Below, piece by piece: positions 45,713 to 54,110 of a DNA stretch of 64,000 bases. A model generated the notes under the pieces. The model was not told the origin of the DNA, made no database searches, and saw nothing but the letters and a program-made list of their open reading frames with translations. Origin of the DNA: Piscinibacter defluvii. Its GTDB lineage: Bacteria; Pseudomonadota; Gammaproteobacteria; Burkholderiales; Burkholderiaceae_C. Location of the stretch: NCBI RefSeq assembly GCF_004011805.1, contig NZ_RCHJ01000004.1, positions 496,001-560,000 on the forward strand, given 5' to 3'. Numbering within the stretch: position 1 is the first letter of the stretch; each line of letters starts with the position of its first letter. Both the position numbers and the translations under genes were made by a program.

Positions 45713-46204
45713 ATGGACGCCGCCACCGCCGCCTGGCTGCAGCGCGTGCCGGTGTTCGGCGCGCTGCGCGAGGACAGCCTCGAGTTCCTGCTCGCCCAGG
45801 CCCGCGAACTCGAGGTGCCCGCGGGCGAGTGGTTCTTCCGCGAGGGCGATCCGGCCGAGGCGATGTTCGTGCTCGAGCGCGGCGCCGTGGTGGTGCTCAA
45901 GGGCTGGCGCGGGCAGGCGATGGAGCTGCGCCGCCTGGAAGCGGGCGACTGCTTCGGCGAGATGGCGCTGGTGGACCTGTACCCACGCAGCGCCTCGGTG
46001 CGCGCGCTGGCCGACTGCCGCGCGCTCGCGCTCACGCCGGCGGCGCTGCTCGGCCTGTTCGAGCGTGATGCCGAGCAGTTCGCGCTGTTCCAGATGAACA
46101 TCGGCCGCGAGATCTGCCGCCGCCTGCGCCAGACCGACGAGATGCTGTTCCGGGCGCGCATGGGCGAGCGGCTGGAGCCGCTGCCGCCGCTCGGTTCGAC
46201 CTAG
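45713..46204 (+). CDS. Cyclic nucleotide-binding domain protein
   Basis: A 163-residue single-domain protein of the CRP cyclic-nucleotide-binding fold. FFREGDPAEAMFVLERGAVVV and the phosphate-binding cassette GDCFGEMALVDLYPRSASVRA are visible. There is no DNA-binding helix-turn-helix, so it is not a transcription factor of the usual kind. It might act as a sensor subunit. The gene starts 18 bases after the LysM gene, and its stop overlaps the convergent proC stop by 4 bases. Confidence 0.86.
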   Translation: MDAATAAWLQRVPVFGALREDSLEFLLAQARELEVPAGEWFFREGDPAEAMFVLERGAVVVLKGWRGQAMELRRLEAGDCFGEMALVDLYPRSASVRALADCRALALTPAALLGLFERDAEQFALFQMNIGREICRRLRQTDEMLFRARMGERLEPLPPLGST

Positions 46205-47013
46205 GCGAACTCGTCCCCCAGTTCCTTCGCCCGCCGCTGCGCCGCCTTCAGCGCGTTGACGAACGCGGCCTTGACCCCGCTGGCCTCGAGCGAGGTGAGC
46301 GCCGCGTAGGTGGTGCCCCCCTTGGAGGTGACGCGCTCGCGCAGCAACTCGGGCGGCTCGCTCGACCCCTGGGCCAGCGCGGTCGCCCCGGCGAAGGTGC
46401 CCAGCGCGAGCTGCTTGCCCTGCTCGGCGCTGAGGCCCATCTCCTGCGCGGCCTGCATCATCGCCTCGACGAAGTAGAAGACGTAGGCCGGGCCGGAGCC
46501 CGACAGCGCGGTCACGGCGTCCAGGTCGGCCTCGCGCGCCACCCATAGCAGCGCGCCGGTGGGCGCGAGCAGGGCCTCGGCCAGCGCCTTCTGCGCCGGG
46601 CCGACCGCGGCGCGCGCATACAGGCCCGCCATGCCGCGGCCGATCAGCGCCGGCGTGTTGGGCATCGCGCGCACCACCACCTCGCTGCCGCTGGCCGCGG
46701 CGATCGCGTCGCTGCGGATGCCGGCCATCACCGACAGCTGCAGCGCCGAGGCGACGAACGGCCGGCAGGGCGCTGCCGCCGCGCGGAAGGCCTGCGGCTT
46801 GACGGCCCACACCACCGCGACGGCCCCGGCGAGCGAGGCATCGGCCGCCGCCAGCACCTGCACGCCGAAGCGCTCGCGCAGGCTGGCGCGCTGCACCTCG
46901 TTCGGCTCGACGACGCTGATGCTCCCGGCCGGCCGGCCGGCGGCGAGCAGGCCGCCGACGATCGCGGCGGCCATGTTGCCGCCGCCGACGAAGGCGATCG
47001 GATCGTGGCTCAT
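46201..47013 (-). CDS. proC: Pyrroline-5-carboxylate reductase
   Basis: A 270-residue enzyme with the NADPH-binding FVGGGNMAAAIVGGL start, VVWAVKPQAFR and the C-terminal LSGSGPAYVFYFVEAM and VTSKGGTTYAAL blocks of ProC. It makes proline from pyrroline-5-carboxylate. Unusually it lies on the same strand and downstream of putA, which makes the same intermediate from proline. It could share the putA transcript. Confidence 0.94.
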   Translation of the reverse strand: MSHDPIAFVGGGNMAAAIVGGLLAAGRPAGSISVVEPNEVQRASLRERFGVQVLAAADASLAGAVAVVWAVKPQAFRAAAAPCRPFVASALQLSVMAGIRSDAIAAASGSEVVVRAMPNTPALIGRGMAGLYARAAVGPAQKALAEALLAPTGALLWVAREADLDAVTALSGSGPAYVFYFVEAMMQAAQEMGLSAEQGKQLALGTFAGATALAQGSSEPPELLRERVTSKGGTTYAALTSLEASGVKAAFVNALKAAQRRAKELGDEFA

Positions 47014-47036
47014 GGATGAACTCCTGTCCTGCGGGC

Positions 47037-47453
47037 CTATTTCGCGGGGGCCGAGGCGCCGGGGTTGGACGGCAGCACGACGCCGGGCCCGAGCGGGATG
47101 TCCGGCGTCTCGATCACGCGGGTGACGAAGTGGCGCGTCTCGCCGAAGCAGCTGGTCGGCAGGCCGACCTTCTCCTCGTAGTGCAGGCTGACGCGCTTGC
47201 CCATGTGGCGCTCGACCTGCTGCGCGACCGCCTCGTCTTGCACCGTGAAGAGGAACTTCTCCACCGTGCTGCCGGGCAGTGACACCAGCGCCAGCTCGCC
47301 CTCCCAGGTCTTGCAGACCCAGCCCTTGTGCGAGAACTTCTGCACCCAGCCGGCGCGCTCGCCGCTCGAGTAGCTCCAGTTCAGCACGAAGGCGAAGTAG
47401 CCCGCCAGCAGGGCGACGAGCACGAGCACACCGATGACGAGCGACTTGACCAT
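47037..47453 (-). CDS. Small membrane-anchored hypothetical protein
   Basis: This 138-residue protein has one N-terminal membrane helix (LVIGVLVLVALLAGYFAFVL) and a periplasmic domain (WSYSSGERAGWVQKFSHKGWVCKTWEGELALV) that includes two cysteines. Similar proteins occur in many Burkholderiales with no known function. It lies between putA and proC on the same strand, 50 and 23 bases away. A Pro/Ala-rich tail ends the protein. Confidence 0.82.
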   Translation of the reverse strand: MVKSLVIGVLVLVALLAGYFAFVLNWSYSSGERAGWVQKFSHKGWVCKTWEGELALVSLPGSTVEKFLFTVQDEAVAQQVERHMGKRVSLHYEEKVGLPTSCFGETRHFVTRVIETPDIPLGPGVVLPSNPGASAPAK

Positions 47454-47503
47454 GGGCAGGGAGGGTGGCGACACGACGGGCGTGATCGTCGCACAGCCGT
47501 CCT

Positions 47504-50497
47504 TCAGTGCGTCGACAGGCCCGCGAGCAGCTCGGCGTTGCCGCCCGCCGCCGCGGTGTTGACGGTCAGCGTCCGCTCGGCACAGAAGCGGTAGAGGTAG
47601 TGCGGCCCGCCGGCCTTGGGCCCGGTGCCCGACAGGCCCTCGCCGCCGAAGGGCTGCACGCCGACCACCGCGCCGATCATGTTGCGGTTGACGTAGACGT
47701 TGCCCACGCGTGCCGCCTGCGCCAGGCGCAGCGCGCGGCCGTCGATGCGGGTCTGCAGGCCGAGCGTGAGGCCGTAGCCGAGCGCGTTGACCTGCGCGAT
47801 CACGGCCTCGGGGTCGCCGCGCCAGCGCAGCACGTGCAGCACCGGGCCGAAGATCTCCTGGCGCAGCTCGTCGATGCGCGCCAGCTCGAAGGCCACCGGC
47901 GCGATGGCGCGCGGCGGCGCCGCGGTCACCGGCGTGGCGCCGATGAAGCGCGCCTCGCGCCGCAGCCGCTCGACCTGCGCGCCGAGGGCCGCATGCGCCT
48001 CGTCGTCGATCACCGGGCCGACATCGGTGGCGAGCTCGGCCGGGTCGCCCACGCGCAGCTCGGCCAGCGCGCCACGGATCATCTCGATCACCGCGTCGGC
48101 CACGCCCTCGTGCACCAGCAGCAGCCGCAACGCCGAGCAGCGCTGCCCGGCCGAGCGGAAGGCGCTCTGCACCACGGCATCGACCACCTGCTCGGGCAGC
48201 GCCGTGCTGTCCACCAGCATCGCGTTGATGCCGCCGGTCTCGGCGATCAGCGGCACGATGGGGCCGTCCTTGGCAGCAAGCGCCTGGTTGATGCGTCTGG
48301 CCACCGCGGTCGAGCCGGTGAAGCAGACGCCGGCGCAGCGCGCGTCGGCCACCAGCGAGGCGCCGACCGTCTCGCCCGGGCCGTTGAGCAGCACCAGCGC
48401 GTCGGCCGGCACGCCGGCCGCGTGCAGCAGCGCGACCATGCGCGCGGCCACCGCGGGTGTCTGCTCGGCCGGCTTGGCCGCCACCGTGTTGCCGGCCACC
48501 AGGGCCGCGACCACCTGGCCGGTGAAGATCGCGAGCGGGAAGTTCCACGGGCTGATGCAGACGAACACGCCGCGCCCGGCCAGGCGCAGCTCGTTGTGCT
48601 CGCCGGTCGGGCCGGGCAGCGGCTGCGCGGCGAGCTTCTCGCGCGCCTGCTGCGCGTAGTAGCGACAGAAGTCGACCGCCTCGCGCACCTCGGAGACGGC
48701 GTCGCCCCAGGTCTTGTGCGCCTCCCTGACGAGCAGCGCGCAGAAGCCGGCGAGCTGGGCCTCGAGCGCATCGGCGGCGCGCTCGAGCACGACCGCGCGC
48801 TCGGGCAGCGGCGTGGCGTCCCAGCGCGGGAAGGCCTGCTCGAGGCGCTGCATCGCCGCGCCGATGTCGGCCGGCGTGGCCAGCGGCACGGGCGCGACGA
48901 CGGTGGTGGCGAGGGCCTCGAACAGCGGCGCGCGGTGGGCGGGGCAGGCGAGGTCCAGGCCGCGCGAGTTGCGGCGTGTGCCGTAGAGCTCGGCCGGCAG
49001 CGGCTGGCCGCTGGCGGGCGCGGGCCGCAGCGGCGAGGCGAGCAGCACGTCGACGTCCACCGCCGGGTCGGCCAGCTGGTGCACGAAGGACGAGTTGGCG
49101 CCGTTCTCGAGCAGCCGCCGCACCAGGTACGCGAGCAGGTCGCGGTGCTCGCCGACCGGCGCGTAGACCCGCACCGGCAGCGCCGGCCGGGCCGCCATCA
49201 CCTCGCGGTACACACCTTCGCCCATGCCGTGCAGGCGCTGGAACTCGTAGCCGTCGACGCGCTCGCCGGCCATCTGCAGGATCGCGGCGATGGTGCCGGC
49301 GTTGTGGGTCGCGAACTGCGGGTAGATGCGCTCGGCGTGGCCGAGCAGCGCGGCGGCGCAGGCGAGGTAGGAGATGTCGGTGTGGTGCTTGTGCGTGAAC
49401 ACCGGGTAGCCGGGCAGGCCGAGTTCCTGCGCGCGCTTGATCTCACCGTCCCAGTAGGCGCCCTTGACCAGGCGCACCATGAAGCGCAGCGCGTGGCGCT
49501 GCGCGATCGCCGCGACGGCCTCGATCACGTCGAGCGCGCGCGTCTGGTAGGCCTGCACCGCGAGGCCGAAGCCGCGCCAGCCGGGCTGCGTGGCCGCCAC
49601 ATGCGCGGCCAGCGTCTCGAACACGTCGAGCGAGAGCTCGAGGCGGTCGCTCTCCTCGGCATCGATGGTCAGGTTCATGTCCGCGCGGGCGGCCGCGTCG
49701 AGCAGCGTGACGACCCGCGGCACCAGCTCGGCGAACACACGTTCGCGCTGCGCCTCCTCGTAGCGCGGGAAGAGCGCGCTGAGCTTGATGGAGATGCCGT
49801 CCGCCGCTTGCGGGCCGCCGACGCCGCGGGCCCCGCCGATGCGCTCGATCGCCTGCGCATAGGCGGCCAGGTAGCGCTGCGCGTCGGCCTCGGTGCGCGC
49901 ACCTTCGCCCAGCATGTCGTAGCTGAAGCGCAGGTTCGGCTGGACCCGGCGCTGCGACTGCGCCGCCTGCATCGCCTCGCCGATCGAGCGGCCGAGCACG
50001 AACTGGCGGCCCAGCAGCTGGATCGCGCGCACCGTGGCGGCCACCACGGTCTGCGCGCCCAGGCGCTTGAGCAGCCCGCCCTCGCGCTCGGCCTCGGGCA
50101 GCAGCTTCTTCGACAGCGCGATCGCGCTGGCCGACAGGCTGGCGAGCAGCCGGTGCGGGCCTTCCGCGGCCTGGGCGTCGAAGTCGGCGCGGCCGAGCTG
50201 GTCGGCCGTCAGCGCGATCGCGGTCTCGGCGTCGGGCACCCGCAGCAGCGCCTCGGCCAGGCGCATCAGCGCCAGGCCCTCGGCGCTGGAGATCGGGTAC
50301 TCGCGCAGCAGCGACTCCATGGCCCAGAACGGCGCCGGCGTGTCGCGCACGGCCTGCACCCAGGGTGCGGCCTCCTGCACGGCACGCGGCCAGTCGAGCC
50401 GGCCGTGCAGCGACTGCAGCGCCTGGGCGAGCACGGCCGGCTCGGGGCGGTACGGGTCGGGCAGGCGGGCAGGGGCAGAGGTCGGGGGGGTGGTCAT
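47504..50497 (-). CDS. putA: Bifunctional proline dehydrogenase / L-glutamate gamma-semialdehyde dehydrogenase
   Basis: A 997-residue enzyme. Proline dehydrogenase covers about residues 80-470 (a TIM barrel with VRLVKGAYWDGEIK and MGEGVYREV), and the aldehyde dehydrogenase about 500-980 with the PWNFPLAIFTGQV Rossmann start, ETGG and the catalytic cysteine in SAGQRCSALR. It oxidises proline to glutamate and channels the pyrroline intermediate. The N-terminal ribbon-helix-helix DNA-binding domain of E. coli PutA is missing, which fits the divergent Lrp gene as regulator. ATG 50497 has a GGAGG site; a GTG 15 bases upstream is less likely. Confidence 0.95.
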   Translation of the reverse strand: MTTPPTSAPARLPDPYRPEPAVLAQALQSLHGRLDWPRAVQEAAPWVQAVRDTPAPFWAMESLLREYPISSAEGLALMRLAEALLRVPDAETAIALTADQLGRADFDAQAAEGPHRLLASLSASAIALSKKLLPEAEREGGLLKRLGAQTVVAATVRAIQLLGRQFVLGRSIGEAMQAAQSQRRVQPNLRFSYDMLGEGARTEADAQRYLAAYAQAIERIGGARGVGGPQAADGISIKLSALFPRYEEAQRERVFAELVPRVVTLLDAAARADMNLTIDAEESDRLELSLDVFETLAAHVAATQPGWRGFGLAVQAYQTRALDVIEAVAAIAQRHALRFMVRLVKGAYWDGEIKRAQELGLPGYPVFTHKHHTDISYLACAAALLGHAERIYPQFATHNAGTIAAILQMAGERVDGYEFQRLHGMGEGVYREVMAARPALPVRVYAPVGEHRDLLAYLVRRLLENGANSSFVHQLADPAVDVDVLLASPLRPAPASGQPLPAELYGTRRNSRGLDLACPAHRAPLFEALATTVVAPVPLATPADIGAAMQRLEQAFPRWDATPLPERAVVLERAADALEAQLAGFCALLVREAHKTWGDAVSEVREAVDFCRYYAQQAREKLAAQPLPGPTGEHNELRLAGRGVFVCISPWNFPLAIFTGQVVAALVAGNTVAAKPAEQTPAVAARMVALLHAAGVPADALVLLNGPGETVGASLVADARCAGVCFTGSTAVARRINQALAAKDGPIVPLIAETGGINAMLVDSTALPEQVVDAVVQSAFRSAGQRCSALRLLLVHEGVADAVIEMIRGALAELRVGDPAELATDVGPVIDDEAHAALGAQVERLRREARFIGATPVTAAPPRAIAPVAFELARIDELRQEIFGPVLHVLRWRGDPEAVIAQVNALGYGLTLGLQTRIDGRALRLAQAARVGNVYVNRNMIGAVVGVQPFGGEGLSGTGPKAGGPHYLYRFCAERTLTVNTAAAGGNAELLAGLSTH

Positions 50498-50530
50498 GGC
50501 ATCCTCCGGCACGGAGCGTGATCGAATTAC

Positions 50531-50602
50531 TTGTTAGGTTAGTGGTCGGCGGCTAGGATTAATCTCCAAAGCAAGACCTCCAAACCTTCGAAACTTCGGA
50601 GG
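50531..50602 (+). promoter_or_regulatory. lrp promoter and palindrome in the putA-lrp divergent region
   Basis: TTGTTA (50531-50536) and TAGGAT (50554-50559) are 17 bases apart and fit a promoter for the Lrp gene. Downstream, a symmetrical sequence from CCTCC (50577-50581) to GGAGG (50598-50602), centred on TTCGAA, has 10 of 13 base pairs matching. It overlaps the lrp ribosome-binding site and may be the Lrp operator. No clear putA promoter was identified. Confidence 0.5.
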
Positions 50603-50609
50603 GTCTTCG

Positions 50610-51095
50610 ATGACCGACGACGCCGCAGCGCGCCTGCACAACCTCGACAAGATCGACGTCCGCATCCTGCGCGTGCTGCAGAAGGATGGGCGCATCTCGA
50701 ACCTGAAGCTTGCCGAGGAGGTGCACCTGTCGCCCACGGCGGTGCTGGAGCGCGTCAAGCGGCTGACGCGCGACGGTTTCATCCTCGGCTACGAGGCACG
50801 CCTGAACCCGGACAAGCTCGGCGCCGGCATGCTCGTCTTCATCGAGGTGGTGCTGGACCGCACCACGCACGACGCGATGAACGCCTTCAAGGCCGCGGTG
50901 CAGGTGCGCGCCGAGATCCAGGAGTGCCACCTGGTGGCCGGTGGCTTCGACTACCTGATCAAGACCCGCGTGGCCAACATGCAGGCCTACCGCGAGCTGG
51001 TGGGCTCGGTGATCTGGGCCCTGCCGGGCGTGCGCGAGACGCGCACCTACGCGGTGATGGAAGAGGTGAAGAACACCACGCTGCTGCCGATCTGA
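50610..51095 (+). CDS. Lrp/AsnC-family transcriptional regulator (PutR-like)
   Basis: A 161-residue protein with the N-terminal HTH (DVRILRVLQKDGRISNLKLAEEVHLSPTAVLERVKRL) and a C-terminal RAM ligand domain (ECHLVAGGFDYLIKTRVANMQAYRELV). Divergent from putA, it should activate putA when proline is present, as PutR proteins do in alphaproteobacteria. Its stop abuts the convergent yggS stop with no gap (TGATCA at 51093-51098). Confidence 0.92.
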   Translation: MTDDAAARLHNLDKIDVRILRVLQKDGRISNLKLAEEVHLSPTAVLERVKRLTRDGFILGYEARLNPDKLGAGMLVFIEVVLDRTTHDAMNAFKAAVQVRAEIQECHLVAGGFDYLIKTRVANMQAYRELVGSVIWALPGVRETRTYAVMEEVKNTTLLPI

Positions 51096-51785
51096 TCAGC
51101 GTCTGCTGCCGAAGATCGCGGTGCCCACGCGCACGATGGTCGCGCCCTCGAGGATCGCGGCCTCGAGGTCGGCGCTCATGCCCATCGACAGCGTGTCCAG
51201 CGCCAGGCCCTGCGCGTTCAGGCCTTCGAGCAGCTCGCGCAGCGCGCGGTGCGGCCGGCGCTGGGCCTCGAGCTCGCCGGCCGGCTCGGGGATCGCCATC
51301 AGCCCGCGCAGCCGCAGGCGCGGCAGTCGGGCCACGGCCTGCGCCACCTCGGCCACCTCGTGCGGGGCGAGACCGCTCTTGCTCGCCTCGCCGCTGATGT
51401 TGACCTGCAGGCAGACCTGCAGCGGCGCGAGCATCGGCGGCCGCTGCTCGGACAGGCGCTGCGCGACCTTCAGCCGCTCCACCGAATGCACCCAGTCGAA
51501 CTGCTCGGCGACCATGCGCGTCTTGTTGCTCTGCAGCGGCCCGATCAGGTGCCACTCGAGTGCGGCCCGAAGGTCGGCGAGCGCATCGATCTTGGCCAGC
51601 CCTTCCTGCACGTAGTTCTCGCCGAAGCAGCGTTCGCCGGCCGCATGGGCCTCGCGCACTGCATCACTGCCGAAGGTTTTGCTCACACACAGCAGCGTGA
51701 CGCTTTGCACGGGGCGTTTGGCAGCGTCGCAGGCGCGCGCTATGCGAGCGCGCACTTGTTGTATGTTGGAAAGGATCGTCGACAT
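51096..51785 (-). CDS. yggS: YggS/PLPBP-type pyridoxal phosphate homeostasis protein
   Basis: A 229-residue protein of the YggS fold: LLCVSKTFGSDAVREA includes the PLP-binding lysine, and GENYVQEGLAKI, WHLIGPLQSNK, CLQVNISGEASKSG and LSMGMSADLEAAI follow. It keeps the level of free PLP in balance. It is divergent from pilT, as in many proteobacteria. The start is ATG 51785. Confidence 0.94.
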   Translation of the reverse strand: MSTILSNIQQVRARIARACDAAKRPVQSVTLLCVSKTFGSDAVREAHAAGERCFGENYVQEGLAKIDALADLRAALEWHLIGPLQSNKTRMVAEQFDWVHSVERLKVAQRLSEQRPPMLAPLQVCLQVNISGEASKSGLAPHEVAEVAQAVARLPRLRLRGLMAIPEPAGELEAQRRPHRALRELLEGLNAQGLALDTLSMGMSADLEAAILEGATIVRVGTAIFGSRR

Positions 51786-51788
51786 AAT
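51759..51788 (+). promoter_or_regulatory. Candidate pilT promoter
   Basis: TTGTAT at 51759-51764 and CATAAT at 51783-51788 are 18 bases apart, and the pilT ATG at 51849 lies about 60 bases further on. The -10 overlaps the first codon of the divergent yggS gene. Confidence 0.45.
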
Positions 51789-51848
51789 GCGACGAGAGTA
51801 TCCATGCGCCGGCCTTCGCCGCTGCGCAGCTCGCCACCCCCGCACTCC

Positions 51849-52892
51849 ATGGACATCACCCAGCTGCTGGCGTTTTCGGTCAAGAACAAGGCCTCCGACC
51901 TGCACCTGTCTGCCGGGCTGCCGCCGATGATCCGCGTGCACGGGGACGTGCGCCGCATCAACGTCGACCCGCTCGAGCACAAGCAGGTGCACGACATGGT
52001 GTACGACATCATGAACGACGCCCAGCGCAAGGCCTACGAGGAGACGCTCGAGTGCGACTTCTCGTTCGAGATCCAGGGCCTGGCGCGCTTTCGCGTCAAC
52101 GCGTTCAACCAGAACCGCGGCGCGGGCGCGGTGTTCCGGACGATTCCGTCCAAGATCCTCACGCTCGAGCAGCTCAACGCGCCCAAGGTGTTCGCCGAGC
52201 TGGCACTCAAGCCGCGCGGCCTGGTGCTGGTGACCGGGCCGACCGGCTCGGGCAAGTCGACCACGCTGGCGGCGATGGTCAACCACCTCAACGAAAACGA
52301 GTTCGGCCACGTGCTGACGGTGGAAGACCCGATCGAGTTCGTGCACGAGTCGAAGAAGTGCCTCGTGAACCAGCGCGAGGTCGGGCCGCACACGCTGAGC
52401 TTCTCCAACGCGCTGCGCTCGGCGCTGCGCGAGGACCCGGACGCCATCCTGGTGGGCGAAATGCGCGACCTGGAAACGATCCGCCTGGCGCTGACCGCGG
52501 CCGAGACCGGCCACCTGGTGTTCGGCACGCTGCACACCTCGAGCGCCGCGAAGACGGTCGACCGCGTGGTCGACGTGTTCCCCGCGGCCGAGAAGGAGAT
52601 GGTGCGCGCGATGCTGTCCGAATCGCTGATCGGCGTGATCTCGCAGACGCTGTGCAAGCTGAAGGACGGCTCGGGCCGCGTCGCTGCGCACGAGATCATG
52701 CTCGGCACCGCGGCGATCCGGAACCTGATCCGCGAGAACAAGATCGCGCAGATGTACTCGTCGATCCAGACCGGCAACAGCGTGGGCATGCAGACGCTGG
52801 ACCAGAACCTGGCCGACATGGTGCGGCGCAACGTGATCTCGCCGGCAGAAGCGCGCGGCAAGGCGAAATTCCCCGAGAACTTCCCCGGCTGA
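51849..52892 (+). CDS. pilT: Type IV pilus retraction ATPase PilT
   Basis: A 347-residue secretion ATPase. MDITQLLAFSVKNKASDLHLSAGLPP is the family's opening, which fixes ATG 51849 rather than an upstream in-frame ATG (51804). Walker A is GPTGSGKST, Walker B is ILVGEMRD, and the His box is AETGHLVFGTLHT. It disassembles pilus fibres and powers twitching motility. pilU follows after 20 bases. Confidence 0.96.
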   Translation: MDITQLLAFSVKNKASDLHLSAGLPPMIRVHGDVRRINVDPLEHKQVHDMVYDIMNDAQRKAYEETLECDFSFEIQGLARFRVNAFNQNRGAGAVFRTIPSKILTLEQLNAPKVFAELALKPRGLVLVTGPTGSGKSTTLAAMVNHLNENEFGHVLTVEDPIEFVHESKKCLVNQREVGPHTLSFSNALRSALREDPDAILVGEMRDLETIRLALTAAETGHLVFGTLHTSSAAKTVDRVVDVFPAAEKEMVRAMLSESLIGVISQTLCKLKDGSGRVAAHEIMLGTAAIRNLIRENKIAQMYSSIQTGNSVGMQTLDQNLADMVRRNVISPAEARGKAKFPENFPG

Positions 52893-52912
52893 GCTGGAAG
52901 GACCGCTGAATC

Positions 52913-54049
52913 ATGGAACGCGACCAGGCATCCAAGTTCGTCAACGACCTGCTGCGGCTGATGGTCAGCCGCAACGGCTCGGACCTGTTCCTCACGGCCG
53001 ACTTTCCGCCCGCGATCAAGGTCGATGGCAAGGTCACCAAGGTCTCGCCTCAGCCGCTGACCGGCGCGCACACGCTGGCGCTGACACGCGCGGTGATGAA
53101 CGACAAGCAGGCCGCCGAGTTCGAGAAGACCAAGGAGTGCAACTTCGCGATCTCGCCGCAGGGCATCGGGCGCTTCCGCGTCAATGCGTTCGTGCAGCAG
53201 GGCAACGTCGGCCTGGTGATGCGGACGATTCCGCAGACGCTGCCGACCATCGACACGCTGAACCTGCCGCAGGTGCTCAAGGACGTGGCGATGACCAAGC
53301 GCGGCCTGGTCATCTTCGTCGGCGCCACCGGCTCCGGCAAGAGCACGTCGCTGGCGGCGATGGTCGACTACCGCAACGAGAACTCCTTCGGCCACATCAT
53401 CACGATCGAGGACCCGGTCGAGTTCGTGCACCCGCACAAGAACTGCATCATCACGCAGCGCGAGGTGGGCATCGACACCGACGGCTGGGAGCAGGCGCTG
53501 AAGAACACGCTGCGCCAGGCGCCCGACGTCATCCTGATGGGCGAGATCCGCGACCGCGAGACCATGGAGCACGCGGTGGCCTTCGCCGAGACCGGCCACC
53601 TGTGCATGGCCACGCTGCACGCCAACAGCGCCAACCAGGCGCTCGACCGCATCATCAACTTCTTCCCCGAGGAGCGCCGCGCCCAGCTGCTGATGGACCT
53701 GTCGCTCAACCTCAAGGGCCTCGTGTCGCAGCGCCTGCTGCCGCGCCAGGAGGGCAAGGGGCGCATCGCGGCGGTGGAGATCCTGCTGAACACGCCGCTG
53801 ATCGCCGACATGATCTTCAAGGGCGAGGTGGCCGAGATCAAGGACCTGATGAAGCGCTCGCGCGAGCTCGGCATGCAGACCTTCGACCAGGCGCTGTTCG
53901 ACCTGTACGAAAGCAACCTGGTCACTTTCGAGGACGCGCTGCGCAATGCCGACTCGGTGAACGACCTGCGCCTTCAGATCAAGCTGCACAGCACGCGCGC
54001 GCGCACCCAGGATCTTGCCGCCGGCACGGAGCACCTGACCATCGTGTAA
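52913..54049 (+). CDS. pilU: PilT-dependent retraction ATPase PilU
   Basis: A 378-residue PilT paralogue with Walker A GATGSGKST, Walker B ILMGEIRD and AETGHLCMATLHA. MVSRNGSDLFLTADFPPAIK is the PilU opening. It assists PilT in retracting pili under load. It is in one operon with pilT. A hairpin with a 7-base stem lies about 25 bases behind the stop. Confidence 0.96.
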   Translation: MERDQASKFVNDLLRLMVSRNGSDLFLTADFPPAIKVDGKVTKVSPQPLTGAHTLALTRAVMNDKQAAEFEKTKECNFAISPQGIGRFRVNAFVQQGNVGLVMRTIPQTLPTIDTLNLPQVLKDVAMTKRGLVIFVGATGSGKSTSLAAMVDYRNENSFGHIITIEDPVEFVHPHKNCIITQREVGIDTDGWEQALKNTLRQAPDVILMGEIRDRETMEHAVAFAETGHLCMATLHANSANQALDRIINFFPEERRAQLLMDLSLNLKGLVSQRLLPRQEGKGRIAAVEILLNTPLIADMIFKGEVAEIKDLMKRSRELGMQTFDQALFDLYESNLVTFEDALRNADSVNDLRLQIKLHSTRARTQDLAAGTEHLTIV

Positions 54050-54072
54050 TCTCGCGCTCCGCTGCATCCACA

Positions 54073-54090
54073 CGGCCTCTCTCGAGGCCG
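54073..54090 (+). terminator. Hairpin behind pilU, possible weak terminator
   Basis: CGGCCTC at 54073-54079 pairs with GAGGCCG at 54084-54090 across a TCTC loop. The following TGATCGTTT is only partly T-rich, so termination would be incomplete or factor-assisted. It is 20 bases before the next start. Confidence 0.45.
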
Positions 54091-54110
54091 TGATCGTTTC
54101 CGGAGCCCGC

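Noticed and set aside
51804-51848. Upstream in-frame ATG as pilT start, adding 15 residues
   Set aside because: The added residues are Pro/Ser/Arg-rich, and the PilT family begins at MDITQLL.
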